A model generated the notes under the pieces. It was not told where the DNA came from. It ran no database searches and saw only the letters and a program-made list of their open reading frames with translations. A stretch of DNA of 64,000 nt from Erodium maritimum (lineage: Eukaryota > Streptophyta > Magnoliopsida > Geraniales > Geraniaceae). Positions 12,771 through 24,544 of this stretch are shown in pieces; the first letter of the stretch is position 1, and each line of letters starts with the position of its first letter. The stretch spans positions 56,968,012 to 57,032,011 of the forward strand of contig OY997590.1 of the NCBI GenBank assembly GCA_963921825.1, written 5' to 3'. The translations under genes and the position numbers were made by a program.

Positions 12771-13140
12771 CATCATACCGGAATATACCCTCGGCGTAGA
12801 TGTCTTCCCGGACACACAACATCGGGGTGAAGCAAATACATCATACCGGAATACCCACCGGTCCAGATGTCTTCCCGGACACACAGCATCGGGGTGGAAC
12901 ACTACATCGTACCGGAATGTCCATCGGTCTAGATGTCTTCCCGGACACACAACAACGGGGTTAAACTCTACATCGTACCGGAATGTCCATCGGTCTAGAT
13001 GTCTTCCCGGACACACAGCATCGGGGTGAAACAACATACATCATACCGGAATAACCCTCGGTCTAGATGTCTTCCCGGAACACAAATCGGGGCAAATCTC
13101 AATGCACACATACCGAACCGGCACACCCCTCGGTCGGGTA
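12771..13140 (-). repeat. LTR minisatellite, about 65-bp units, five to six copies
   Basis: The units contain CATCATACCGGAAT, then GATGTCTTCCCGGACACAC and ATCGGGGT. They recur at about 12,771, 12,838, 12,903, 12,971, 13,036 and, degraded, near 13,110. They lie inside the 5' LTR of element B and correspond to the array at about 53,161-53,470 in element C. Confidence 0.85.
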
Positions 13141-13892
13141 TCTTCCCGTCACTCGGGGTACAAGTCACAACATACAATACCACACAAACCATACTACATC
13201 GAACTCATCATACCAACGACGCTTATCGTCACAACTTACCAAGAACACCGCATCAGTCTATCATTCACCTGATCATTTCACAAGACAAATAATCCTATCA
13301 CATTCGCCTCATTCATTCAACCAATCATAACACGAGACAAACATTCACATTGCATTCATCATAATTCACATGGTATATTATAATTCTAAACTGAACTAAG
13401 AGTGTATTACGCATCGACATTTAAAAACAAACGACCATCATCAAACGCAACCAACATGCAATCATATGGCTCGACATGACCATTCTACCAGCACGGCAAT
13501 TTCCCAAAATTGAAAGCGGTTAATCTAGTGAATCACATCCTATATGCATACTAAGACTCTTCCGGTTATTATTATCATATATGCATACTATTAGCATTCC
13601 TTAATTAAAAGAAGAAATTTACTACTCTTCCCTACCTCAAAAGCAATCCAATCCCGCAGCGGACGACCTGGCTAGCTTCCTCCTCGTCACTTCACGCGGT
13701 CCAAACGTCTCCTCCTCCGTCAAGCTCGGGTCCAAGGTCTTGGATCACAATTAAATACTTGAATCAAGAATAATTCACAAAAGGTTTAAAGAGGAAAAAC
13801 ATTCCCAATTAACCCCAAAAGGACTCGGTTATAGCTAACCGCCCCAATTACTCAAAATCCAACAAAATGGGCCCCAAAGGCCCATTTCAGGT

Positions 13893-14037
13893 CTGTCACG
13901 GTTCGGGTCACGGACCCGTGGTCTGCACCGTCACGGTTCTCCTCACGGAGCCGTGACTGGCGCCGTCACGGTCTCCCTCACGGAGCCGTGACATCCTCCG
14001 TCACGGTCCCCGTCACGGATCTGTGACGGGTCTGACA
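13893..14037. repeat. Array of short palindromes in the LTR of element B
   Basis: Successive units of the form TCACGG-n-CCGTGA (for example TCACGGAGCCGTGA) follow one another with short GC-rich spacers. The same array is in element C (about 50,655-50,800) and, more degraded, in A (about 7,690-7,840). Confidence 0.8.
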
Positions 14038-14919
14038 CTGTTTCGTCTTCTTCTTCCTCCAGCTTCGGTTTTCACGAAAATCAACCCCAAAACTCCATTT
14101 TTGACCTTCCCAAACCTCCAAATCAGTCCCTAAAACGTCTCTACTTCAAAACCCATGATGGGTCTTCATCAAAACCACAAAAATCTAATTAAAATCCATC
14201 ATCTAACACCCTTTTCTCTCCATAAATCATCATCCAACACCCAAAACCTCAAAACCCAACCAAGTTAATCATTTCTCCTCAAAACCCATGAACCAAAATC
14301 AACAAAAACAAAAAAAGGTTGGGGATTTACCTTGAGAATGGAGAATAGGTGAAGAAACAAGTGAAAATGGGAAGATTTGGGTAGAAAATGGCTTCAAGAC
14401 ACCCCTATTTCCTCATTTCTTCTTCTTCAAGCTTCCAAAGCTCCCTTTCTTCCGCTCTCTCTCCAATTTCGGCCAAGGTAAGTTTTTGGGCTGAAATGCT
14501 CCAAAAATGAGTCTTATAACCTAAAGGGGAAAATCCCAAAATACCCCCTTACTCTCATCTCCTTCAAGACCAACAAATGAGGGTCATAAGGGTCTTTTTA
14601 GCCTCTTGCTCCCCTTCAAGCTTCTATGGACAAGTGTCCAAGTGGGGACCACTTATATCCAAATTGAAAATCAGCACAATTAATTAATTCCTTAAGTCTT
14701 ATGTTTGACCGAAATTGACCCCGGGTTGACTTTTTCACAATTACAGCCATTTGAAAGGAAACGGCCCAACTAAGCTAACCGTAACGACGGCTAAGCTTTT
14801 TGGGCCCCGGAAAGGTCCCGCATGACTCCCGGAGTCATCGGTTGGCTTTTCCAGCAAAAAGTCAACTTTCGCCAAAAGTTCGCCGATTCGACCGGGATCT
14901 ACCGGAGGCGGTTCTTACA

Positions 14920-15498
14920 GTACGACTCCCTTGCAAAAAAAAATCACACACTCCAAATCCATGGTTTCCCCTATTTTCAAGTACTCGTCTAATCCCTACC
15001 CATATCGTCAAGTCGTTGACTGAAGTACACATCGTTATCCTCCAATGCACGGAGAATGCGGAGGAACACATCCTTTGAAATTCTGAAATGACGACGGAAA
15101 TGCACCTCCTTGGAGATAAGGAAAATTAATTTTTGCTAATTTTAAACTCAATTTTTTTTTCAAGGCCACACAATTGGCTATTTGGATTTCCTAGCCGTTG
15201 GCGTCGGTGCTGTGTGCTGGTGGTGAGGTCATCGTCGGTCCTCACCGCCAGTGTCGAATCATCGTCTCCCCACCAGCGCCTCACCGCCGACTTTCCCACC
15301 AACGTTGTGGATACTCTTAAAAATAATAGAGAATAGTTTTCTGAAACACAAATAGTAATGGACATTTTATTTTATAGAATCGTCCAAAACGATATCAACC
15401 ATTCGCATATGAATTTAGTGGAATTAAAATAGATAAAAATAAAAGTATATTTTATTTTTAATTTGTATTGAAAAAGATCGTTCAGATTTAAAAAGATA
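14920..15498. other. Unassigned spacer
   Basis: AT-rich sequence with one GC-richer patch near 15,180-15,300. I recognise no gene, repeat terminus or motif. Short open frames here have no familiar features. Confidence 0.5.
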
Positions 15499-15923
15499 AC
15501 GTGATACATAATTTTTTTTTGAAACGAGTAACTGGGGAAGTGCATTACTGTAAAAAAAAACCATACAAAGTAGGGCGTACAAGCCATGGGCTCTAGAATA
15601 TTGTTCGGGCTTATCGTAACTAACCCGACTCTCATGGACCCGTAGAAACAATCTACTTTGAATCGTAGACACTACCTCAAGACATCCTCTTACCGACATT
15701 TCAAACAAACAGACTAAGGAAAACCATCCAAACTAATACAGTAATAAAAAGCAGGAGAAGATCGTGATGTGCACATGGCTTTCCCAAGACAACCAAGCAT
15801 TGGCCATACCAAGTTTGGGGTAATAGGCCCTCGTCGAACCTTCCCCCTATTGTCGGGGCTCCTCATTGATATAGAGGAGACTGTTGGGCCCCCGCCTGTG
15901 GATCCTTCGCCTCCTACTCATCC

Positions 15924-18804
15924 TGTCACGCCCCAAATTCAGTAGAACCGAACCCGGAACGCGAACGGTGAAACAACAAAATAATTTTCAAACATTTTAA
16001 TAAACCGCTTAAAATCACCACTTTGAGTTAATCAAAATAATATTTTACAACTTAAAACACGTCCAAAACAAGCGGACAAAAACCAAAGCGTACGTCGCTA
16101 AACTCCAAAAAAAAACCCGGACTCCCGCTCCCAGCTCTTCAAGCTTCGAGAGCTCACCTAGTCCGTCCAGAGATCGGTACCTGTAGGAAAACCAGCTAGG
16201 GGTGAGCGTTCGCTCACCACCACGGATACCAGACTGACTACGGCATACTAGTAGAAATGCCGGAAACACCAACAACAAACAAAACACCGGGGACTACTAT
16301 CCCCAAACTCAAGCAACCCGACTATCACACGAAAACTGTTACTTTCCCCAACCAACTCAAAACCCGGACGTGTAATGTAGACCCGACACAGCGGTTACGA
16401 CCTCAACTCCAAAACGCAAATAATAATCACGCAACACCCAAGATCACAAAGGATCGCACACAACAAACAAGATCACAAAGGATCGCACTCCAACTACTCA
16501 GTGCCGGTTGCTAACCGGCTGGGCTTGAGCCTGCCCCACGCAACTTTTCCCGACACTCAGTCGGGCCAGGCGGTTGACCTGTTAGCGATATATACAACAA
16601 TACTTTTCCGATAGCTAGTCGGAAGGGGAGCCGCCCTTCATCGCCGAAGAAATGCACAACTTTACCGATGGTTAGTCGGAAGGCTAGCCAACCCCCACGC
16701 GCGCGACCATAAGACCCCTTTTCTGTCAGGCGGGCCCCAACCTCCATGCAATCACAGTCATCACCCAAGGTTCAACAAATAGTGACAACACAGGTTTAAC
16801 ATCCCACAGGCACACATGGCCACCCACGACACACGAAACAGTAAAAACACGGGTTCAACGCCTCAAAGGCACACCTGACCACCCACGACACACAAACAGT
16901 AAAAACACGGGTCCAACACCCCAAAGGCACACCTGACCACCCACGACACACGAACAGTAAAAACACGGGTCCAACACCCCAAAGGCACACCTGACCACCC
17001 ACGACACACAAACAGTAAAATACGGGTTCAACACCCTACAAGCACTCATGGCCACCCACAAACACAAACAATTCAATCAACCTCCGGGCACAACCAATTG
17101 CCACCAGTATTTCTATTGTTGATTAAGTTCACTTATCCTACGACACTACTATGTGTCACATGCATTTCCATTGTTCGATACGTTCACGTATCATACGACA
17201 CCACTAAGTGTCGCCTGCATTTCTAGTGTTCGATAAACTTAATTATCATACGGCACCACTAGGTGTCACATTCATTTCTACTGTTAACTTTCCCTAGTCA
17301 AGGCCGAGACCCGGCTACTTTTCCCTATCTCGTAACGCTTCCACAAAAGTCAACTCCCAAGCTCCGGCGTGCTCGCGATCACTCGCCTAGCTTCCCCTTT
17401 CCGCGGTCGGCGGCACGATCTAACAAGAACACAATTAAAGCACTTTTTAAGTTTGCAGGCAAAGCTGAATTTTAAAGAATTAGACGCCCAAAAGCAACCC
17501 CGGTAATGTCGATCACTCCCAAACTTCCCAATTACTCGACATTGTCAACAACGGGCCCGGAAAGTCCCGATTCACCCGGCTCGGCGAATCTGCCCGGGAT
17601 TGGAAAACCCCCTTCCGGGGCTCCGAAAATTCCCGTTTTTGTTTCTACGATCTTAGGATAATTCAAGGGTTCCAATGCATTCAACGGAATCAATTTCCGA
17701 CTTCCGAGCGATTTCATTCGCGTTTAAAGTTCCTAAACCCGAATTTCCAACTTTCGCAATTTAATTCCATAATTTATTACGGGTTTGAATTATCGACTCG
17801 GGGATCGTCCGAAACCACCCGAACGCGAAAAAACCGAGACCCAACCACGTGGGGCCCACCCGGAGACCACCGGAAAAAGCTCATTTTCGCCCCAAAACGT
17901 TCCTAACGAACCCTAAACCTCAACCATTCATCGTTTAACCAAATATAAACGAACACTTAGAAATCAAATATGTCGAAACGAGTTAAAGTCGGGTTCTTAC
18001 CGTAGGCAACGACGAGAGGAGCTTGATTTTGCAAGAAAAAACACGATCCAATGGCCGGGTCGTCGACAATCTCCAAAAACCTCAACTTCTCTCTTCTTTC
18101 TCTCCTTCCCTTTCTCTCTCTTCTTTCGATCTCTTTTTTTTTCTGTTTTGCTGAGACCCCCTTTCATCCCTTCCTTTTATTTTGTTTTAAATTCAAACAA
18201 CACATTTCTTATTTACAAAACTACCACTCATCCTTTCTTTTTCTTTATTTTAAAAACCAACTACCACCACTTGTATGACAAGTGTGTTGTGTGTCCCATG
18301 AGTTAGAAAAATATCTTTGTAGATATTTTTCTAACTCATGGGACCCACAAGACCCTTGTCATAAAAGTGGTGGTAGTTGGTTTTTAAAATAAAGAAAAAG
18401 AAATGATGATTTGTAGATATTTTTCTGTCAGATTCGCGAAATTCGGCCGTCTCAGGCCCCGAACGGGCCCATTTTCCAAGAAATTACGAAATTTCACGTG
18501 CTACAAGGAAACGGCCCAACTAAGACCGCTGTAACGACGGCTAAGATTTTTAGATCCAAAACGGGCCTCGAACGGACCAAAACGTCGCTCGGTTGACTTT
18601 TCCAGCAAAAAGTCAACATTTCCCAAATTGGTCAAAAAGTTGCCCTGAGTCCCCCAGAACTCACTTTGGTCGATATCGGGGTTAACTTAAGTCCGATATA
18701 ACCCTCGGGGTCAATTTTAGGTTCATTTAGATGTTTGTCCCAAAATTTTAAATTTTCCTGTTTTTCCGCCGATTTGACTGCGTTAATTGGGAGCGGTTCT
18801 TACA
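15924..18804 (-). mobile_element. Solo LTR S1 (2,881 bp, Tekay-like), nested in retroposon R1
   Basis: Bounded on the minus strand by TGTAAGAACCGCTCCC and GGGGCGTGACA, with a perfect 5-bp target duplication CATCC at 15,919-15,923 and 18,805-18,809. The ends match the Tekay-like LTRs of B and C, but the body is divergent, so it is a sister subfamily. It contains the TTGAC hairpin (18,592-18,617), a minisatellite of about 61-bp units (about 16,790-17,045) and a second array of about 56-bp units with GACACCACTA.GTGTC (about 17,110-17,280). No internal region: a solo LTR. It looks whole as an LTR. Confidence 0.9.
16790..17045 (-). repeat. Minisatellite in solo LTR S1, about 61-bp units, four copies
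   Basis: Units containing GGCACACCTGACCACCCACG and AGTAAAAACACGGGT recur near 16,795, 16,855, 16,915 and 16,975, with a degraded unit to 17,045. It occupies a similar place in the LTR as the arrays in B and C but with unrelated unit sequence. Confidence 0.85.
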
Positions 18805-19349
18805 CATCCACCTACTAATGGTCCAGCATCACATCATCATCTTCCTAATCCGACAGCGGTAGACGCTTCCCCGCTTCAGATCTGGAAGGAGTCTGGGCCA
18901 TCCTTGCCGGAATGGCCACAACATGACCGAAGTGACTTGATGAGTGACGGTCACAACTCGGGACCACGACGTCGCTTCCCCCGATTCTGCATGTGATAGT
19001 CGCAGAGCCGGCCAGGCCGCCGCTTGGGGTTCACCTAGAAGGCAAGGCCGAGAATCACTGTGACTTGCATTCGATGGGTTCCCGACCAAGTGAGGAGACC
19101 GCGACTGCGACGAGTTTGTTTGTTGTGAAGCATCTTTGCGCACAATAGGGGCTGGAGAGGATGAGACCAAAAGCGGATACATGTCCGACATCAAGGATGG
19201 AGGGGGTGGAGTGGGCGGGGATCGGTGGTATCCAGCGTAGAAAGAGAACGGAAAAGTGGATTCATGGGGGGCAACGAGAATGAATGAAACACCCTACGAT
19301 TAGGCAAGAGGGTCCCTTTGATAATAATATCCGTACGTGATACATAATT

Positions 19350-19872
19350 GATATTTAGACTATATCTTTAATTTAAAAAGTTAAAAGATGAATTTGGCTA
19401 GTTCAATATTATCTATTAAAATGAAGCAACACTCAAATCCAATTAATTGTTTGTTTATCAATAAGAAAAAGGAAAGTGATTAATGCAAAATGGTATTATA
19501 CATTAGGATTCGGATTGGGGCTTGCATTTCTTAAAACTGAATCGTCCATCGTCACCAGCTTCAGCATATTGCAACCCTCTCTCTCCCCTTCCTTGCTACC
19601 TCTTTCATTCTCTACATGAACATCAAATTCAGTTATCGGCCAATCGGAGTTGAGTCACTACTGCTGCTGCCAATCAAAACTTGTCCGAACTCTGTCTTCA
19701 ATTCCTGTAAGATTGATCAACTTCTATTTCATTTTTTTTTTTTGTGTTTTTACTCAAAATCATCCAACGCAATCCGGTAGAAGAAAGTGCAGATCATCGA
19801 TTGATCAATCCCTGAGGTTGACCGCTTGTTTGGTCAATCGGGCTGATTCGCATCTCCGTTTGATCGGCTGCT
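19350..19872 (+). promoter_or_regulatory. Upstream region of GT61 gene 1
   Basis: Intergenic sequence between the retroposon duplication and the first ATG. It is AT-rich up to about 19,500, then has a pyrimidine-rich stretch near 19,570-19,615 (CCCTCTCTCTCCCC), typical of plant 5' leaders. I cannot fix a TATA box or a transcription start. Confidence 0.4.
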
Positions 19873-21482
19873 ATGAATATGAATATGAAGAAGAAGAAAG
19901 ATCCAAAATCGATGACCACAGTTTCAATGGCGTGCGTCGTCGTGTTAACCCTGTGCCTCTTCGTCGTCTTCCAGAACAATGTCTCCACTTGGCCCTATTC
20001 CAACGCCAAAACCAACTTCCACGGTAATTTTCCATTTTATTTTACTTTATTTTTTGCCATTTCTGGTACATAAACAAACACCAATTCTTAAATTAGGGTG
20101 CTGTTGAATTGCTTAAAGACGCCAATAAAATATTGACTTTTAAAGAAGTCAACATATTGAAAACGTGGTCATGTGGGAGCCACGTGACACTCTCCTTGAT
20201 GCATACTTCTTGTTTTGACACACTGATATTTTCAACAGTCTCTGCACGGCAACCAACAATCAGCTGCGATAGGTCTCACAGTTGTTACGATATATGCTCA
20301 ATCGACGGCCCAACGGTTTTGGACCCCACCAAATCTACCTTTTATGTAAATAACCCCAACCTCCCTCCCGTGGTGGAAAAATTGCGCCCGTACCCTCGGA
20401 AGAGCGAGAATCACACAATGGCCCGGATCAAAGAGATGACTCTCAGTTTGACCACCCTTGATCCCCCAGAATGTGAAGTCCAACACAGAGCTCCAGCCTT
20501 TGTATTCGCTGCGGGAGGGTACACCGGTAACTTTTTCCACGACTTCAACGACGGGTTCATACCCCTCTTCATCACCGTCAATTCGATCTTCCCGGACAGT
20601 GATGAGATCGTTCTAGTGGTGGCCACCGGGCGTGATTGGTGGGTCAGCAAGTACAAGGAATTGCTCGGTGCCATGAGCAAGTATCCGATCATAGTGCTGG
20701 AGAAGGCTACTTCCACTCATTGCTTCACTTCCGCCACACTAGGCCTCGTGTCACATGGTTTCATGACCATAGACCCAACATTAATACCCACCAATAAAAC
20801 GTTCACCCATTTCCGGGCACTCCTAGCTAAGGCCTACGGGTCGGATCATGAGAGTGGGCCGTCTGGATTCCACACGGCAGTCGGATCCATCCAAGGCGGG
20901 GCATCACATACAACGGCGAAGGGCTCTAAGAACCACCGTCAGTCTCCGCGCCTCGTGTGGGTCACGCGGCCAGCGGAGATGGGTCGTGCAATCCTCAACT
21001 TGGAGGAAGCAAAGAGTGTAGCAAACGACGTCGGATTCCATGTCATTGTGTTTGAGCCAAAGGTTGGGACCTCGCTGAGGGGGGCTTACGGGTTGATCAA
21101 TTCGAGTCACGCCATGGTTGGTGTGCACGGAGCGGGACTCACGCACGCGTTGTTTTTACGATCCGGATCGGTTTTCTTGCAGGTGGTGCCGCTCGGGACG
21201 AGGTGGGTGTCGGAGGCGTGCTTCGGGAAGCCGGCAAGGGACATGGGATTGGAGTATATTGAGTATGGAATTGGGGTTAAGGAGAGTAGCTTGGCGGACA
21301 AGTTTGGGGAGGACAATGTTTTAGTGAACAACCCTAATGCTGTTCAAGGTAATGGTTGGTCTAAAGAGGTCATGGACATCTATTTGAAGGACCAAAATGT
21401 GAAATTGGATTTGGTTAGGCTTAGGGGTTACCTGAAGAAAGCTCATGTGAAGGCCAAGAAATTTATGGACAGGGAGGGTTGA
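19873..21482 (+). CDS. Glycosyltransferase family 61 protein, gene 1 (2 exons, 464 aa)
   Basis: Exon 1 is 19,873-20,023 and exon 2 is 20,239-21,482, joined at a GT...AG intron of 215 bp in phase 1. The protein is a type II membrane protein: a short basic cytosolic tail, a signal anchor at about residues 15-35 (TVSMACVVVLTLCLFVVFQ), then a lumenal GT61 (DUF563) domain. Conserved family blocks are visible: GGYTGNFFHDFNDGFIPLF, RLVWVTRP and SHAMVGVHGAGLTHALFLR near the C-terminal nucleotide-sugar side. Plant GT61 enzymes are Golgi transferases that add arabinose or xylose to xylan, or core xylose to N-glycans. The substrate here cannot be told from sequence. Length fits the family and the frame is clean. 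The start is the first ATG that gives the anchor. GT61 gene 2 downstream has the same intron position and phase, so the two are tandem duplicates. Confidence 0.93.
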
Positions 21483-22330
21483 TTCAAGAAATATTTTAAA
21501 AACATTAGGATTACAAATTTGTGATCAATTACGATGATTAATAATATTATAACTATAATTTTTCTCGAATGTCATTGTATATATTTTCCGGTTGGACTTC
21601 TCGTTTCAAGGTTATTATTCGTGTGCAATTGAGTATAGAAAATGGCTTGTTTGTTCTTTTTATATTTGTAATCCACCATATTTTGGATATTTAAATATGA
21701 AAATCAATCACAAGACTTTCGTCCACTTGAGTTGGCACTATGACCAAATAACTTTTTCACCTCCTTCAAGGTTCATATACTCAAAAGTTGATGTGATCAA
21801 ATGTAGATATATAATAAATTAAGTAGAACTTATATTTGTTTTCCTGTTGATAAGAAAAAGAACAGCAAGCCTAAGGAATTGTGGGTTGGTGTTGTTCTTG
21901 TACTTTCTTGCACCTAATTAATTGTTGTATGTGCAATTTTGAATGAATGGAACCAATATCTTTCTTGAGCAACCAGGCATGGCATGTTTCTTATTTTACT
22001 AAGTTGCAAACACATTAATCCATCAACCACAATATAATTAGTAAATTGTGTTTATACACTCAAAGAACCAATCAATGAATACACTTTATTTTCTCCCAAG
22101 TAACCAACTTAGGAGGAATATATAGCCTTGTAAATAATAGTCTTCTTTGACACCTCAACTAATATTTGTAAGCTTCTCCACCCAACTTCTTTTTCATTTT
22201 CACTTAATGTATAACAAAGAGATCGATAGAGAAAGGAATATAACTCAATCACCTTCAGACGGTAAAACTCATTTGTTCAGGCTTCACTATTCCATAAAGT
22301 TGATGTGATTTTTCTATGGAGAATGAATTA
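21483..22330. other. 3' flank of GT61 gene 1, no gene seen
   Basis: AT-rich DNA after the stop codon of GT61 gene 1. It probably holds the 3' UTR. No canonical AATAAA stands out near the stop and no coding or repeat feature is recognised. Confidence 0.5.
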
Positions 22331-24540
22331 AGAAAAAAAACTAATACCTTCATACGGTTTGTACCTCGGAAGATTCACAACCTTGTGTCGAGCCAGATTC
22401 TCGTTTATTGAATCTCAAGTTTGAGGTGTTGTTCGCTCTTAACGTGATTGACGTAGCTAGTACTTCAGTCACTGTACGTACTATCAGCATTGGTCTTCGG
22501 GTGGCTGGAATCTTGAGAGTAGACCTTTTTGACCTGGGAACTCGGGCTTTCTTGTTGTCTTGTGAGGACCCGGATGTCTGGTCGTTCTTTGTGGCTCGCG
22601 ATTGAAAGGTTCTTCGTTCTTGGTTCTTCTCCTTTTCTGTTTGTGCTCAGCGTGTTCGGTTTGGAGGCCGACTTTTTTGGGTCGACATTTTAGGTTTTCC
22701 TTAGGTTTGCTGGAATCGTGAGTCCATCATTGAGATAGTTGGAAACTCGGTTTGCTTATTGTCATCCACCCTTGTTCCTTGACTCCTACTCAAAGGTCCA
22801 GGGTTTTGGCGTTAGTCCGTGTGTCAGATGTCTCAGTGGGAAGACGCTTGGTTGCGACTCGTGGTCTGGTCTTCAATGTTGACGTGCTTCTCAAGTCGGA
22901 TCTCGTGGACTCCCGTCCTTACCTTCCCCAGGTAAGGATAATCTCGTCTTTAACCAAGTATATTGGAAGGAGTACTCCTCCAGTCCCTGTTTATTGAGCT
23001 TTTCCCAACACCATTTAACTTCCTACCAAAACAATAGTCCCCCCCCCCCCTCGTCGATTAAGCAGATGGCTCTGCAGCTTGTTATTATTATGGTTGGTGA
23101 TGGGATCTTGGATTCTTTTAGTAGGAAGTTGGACAAGTTGTCTGGAAGTAAGTTAGACAGATGAGAAAATATGGCTTCAAATAGGACTGTGCAAAAGATC
23201 AGCGGATCTGGATCAGCCCGCAAAACCAACCTACATGCAACCCGTTTTCCTTTCACCCGCACTTTCGAGCCTGATACAGATTGGTAAATACCGGATCCGC
23301 ATATCCCCGGGCGGATAGCAGATTGTTGGATGATCCGGGGATTATTTGACCCGCCCGAAATTGTATTAATATATATTTATTTTCAAGTTTAGATCTAAAC
23401 CATTGATACAAATCTTATACATCTCAATTCTATGCATTAGATTACACCACGAGGAATAAGGTCCACCATCCAATAACTCACCTAATCTCTCTGTTTTCAT
23501 CTTATCCCTAACCTAACATATCCCTACATTAGCAATCAAAAGTGAAGAATTACAATAGCAGATGCAGACCCCAACTCCAGCGAGCTTCTAACATGCTCCT
23601 GGGTTCTGGTCCAACTCAACTAAATAAAATAAACACAACTTCTTCATCACCGCAACTCGCGACCACAATATACTTTATTGTCATCGGGAATCTGGTTTGA
23701 CTTACCGTAGATCCCGATCAAAATCGGCCTCAGCTCTGAGTCCATGAAAGTTCGACGACGATGTTCAATATTATCGACCTCTCTTCTTCCCCAATCGTGT
23801 CTCTGTGAACAGTGATCTTCCATCATGGAAGCCACCGTCCTTCATCTCCCCACGAATAGGGTTTCGAATGTGGCTTTGTGTACGGTTTTGAGTTTAAAAG
23901 TGTAGTTGCCTGGACATGGATTTTCGGATTAGGGTCCGATCTGCCCTTAGCCCGTTCGGACTGATCCGCAACAGAAGTCCAATCTATCGGGCGGATTTAG
24001 TAACAAATACATCTGATTCAAAAATGTACGAGCGCATCTGAAAAAGTGTGGGCTGGCCAGATACCCGCTCATGCACACCCCTAGCTTCAGACCCTACAGA
24101 TTCAGATTCATCAGATGCAGATTCAGTATATGTCATTGAGCTTTATTATGGGTTGGAGGGGGTGTTGGTCCCTCTTCTAGACAGGTCCCCTCCAGTGCTC
24201 CAAATTTACTTTAGCGATGTTGTTCCTCAACCGAATGTTTATGCGGAATTCTCCTCATTTTTGGTCGATGGATGTACTGGGGGAGTATTACGCACACTAT
24301 GGAGAGGATTATTGAGCAATTGGGATTCGATACAGAGGATCAGTAGAGGAAGCGTTATCAAGGTTGAAGCGACTTTGAGTCCTTATTATGATTGTGGAGT
24401 TTCTTGCTCCATAGGGGTTACTTGATTGTATCTATGTGGTTTTGTTGCCTTCTTGCTATTACTTGTTTGCTTTAAGCCGTGTTTTCTTGGGTTGATTCTG
24501 CTTGTAAACGTTTTATAATATTTATTTCTCTCTAGTAAAA
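22331..24540 (+). repeat. Possible retroposon remnant (unclassified), split by a hAT-like element
   Basis: GC-richer, T/G-rich sequence without a sustained reading frame runs on both sides of the hAT-like insert (22,331-23,173 and 24,092-24,540). The style (TTGG/TCTT-rich sense strand, a poly-C run at 23,041-23,050, T-rich 3' end) resembles the retroposon that follows at 24,556. I found no matching target duplication, so the limits and the class are uncertain. Confidence 0.3.
23182..24083. mobile_element. Non-autonomous hAT-like DNA transposon (902 bp)
   Basis: The ends are TAGGACTGTGCA at 23,182 and, inverted, TAGGGGTGTGCA at 24,083 (11 of 12 bases match). They are flanked by an 8-bp duplication, GCTTCAAA (23,174-23,181) and GCTTCAGA (24,084-24,091), 7 of 8 matching. 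An 8-bp duplication and TAGGG-type ends with TGTGCA are those of plant hAT elements. The interior is rich in CGGATCCGC/GGGCGGAT motifs and has no transposase domain, so it is non-autonomous. One mismatch in each pair of ends suggests moderate age. Confidence 0.8.
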
Positions 24541-24544
24541 CAAA

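Larger units (their letters stand above)
7845..14919 (-). mobile_element. Element B: fossil Ty3/gypsy (Tekay/Del-like), minus strand, 3' end absent
   Basis: Same family as A, in reverse. Reading leftward from 14,919 the parts are: 5' LTR (14,919-12,178), tRNA-Met-type primer site, leader (12,162-11,178), gag (from 11,177), zinc knuckles, protease, reverse transcriptase, RNase H and the first part of integrase, which ends at about 7,845 against the LTR of A. No 3' LTR is present, so neither a target duplication nor an LTR age can be read. The element is broken (a handful of breaks) but its reverse-transcriptase region is the best preserved in the window. Confidence 0.9.
12178..14919 (-). repeat. 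Element B 5' LTR (2,742 bp)
   Basis: On the minus strand it starts TGTAAGAACCGCCTCCGG and ends TTTGGGGCGTGACA, next to the primer site. It contains the inverted TTGAC-type hairpin (14,841-14,865), an array of CACGG/CCGTG palindromes (about 13,893-14,037) and a minisatellite of about 65-bp units (about 12,771-13,140). The organisation is the same as the LTR of element C without the retroposon inserted there. Confidence 0.88.
15499..19349 (-). mobile_element. Minus-strand non-LTR retroposon (R1) with 15-bp target duplications, split by a solo LTR
   Basis: A perfect 15-bp duplication ACGTGATACATAATT lies at 15,499-15,513 and 19,335-19,349. Just inside the left copy is a poly-T run, i.e. the poly-A tail of an element on the minus strand. 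Without the nested LTR the element is about 930 bp. Its 3' part (15,514-15,918) resembles the 3' untranslated tail of a plant LINE. The 5' part has a 121-codon open frame (19,194-18,829) with no recognised domain. No reverse-transcriptase motif is visible, so this is probably an internally shortened or non-autonomous LINE relative. The long duplication and the A-tail support target-primed reverse transcription. Confidence 0.75.

Noticed and set aside
12771-13140. Regular repeats that might suggest a CRISPR-like array
   Set aside because: The units are about 65 bp and contiguous, without unique spacers, and lie inside a plant LTR. They are a minisatellite.
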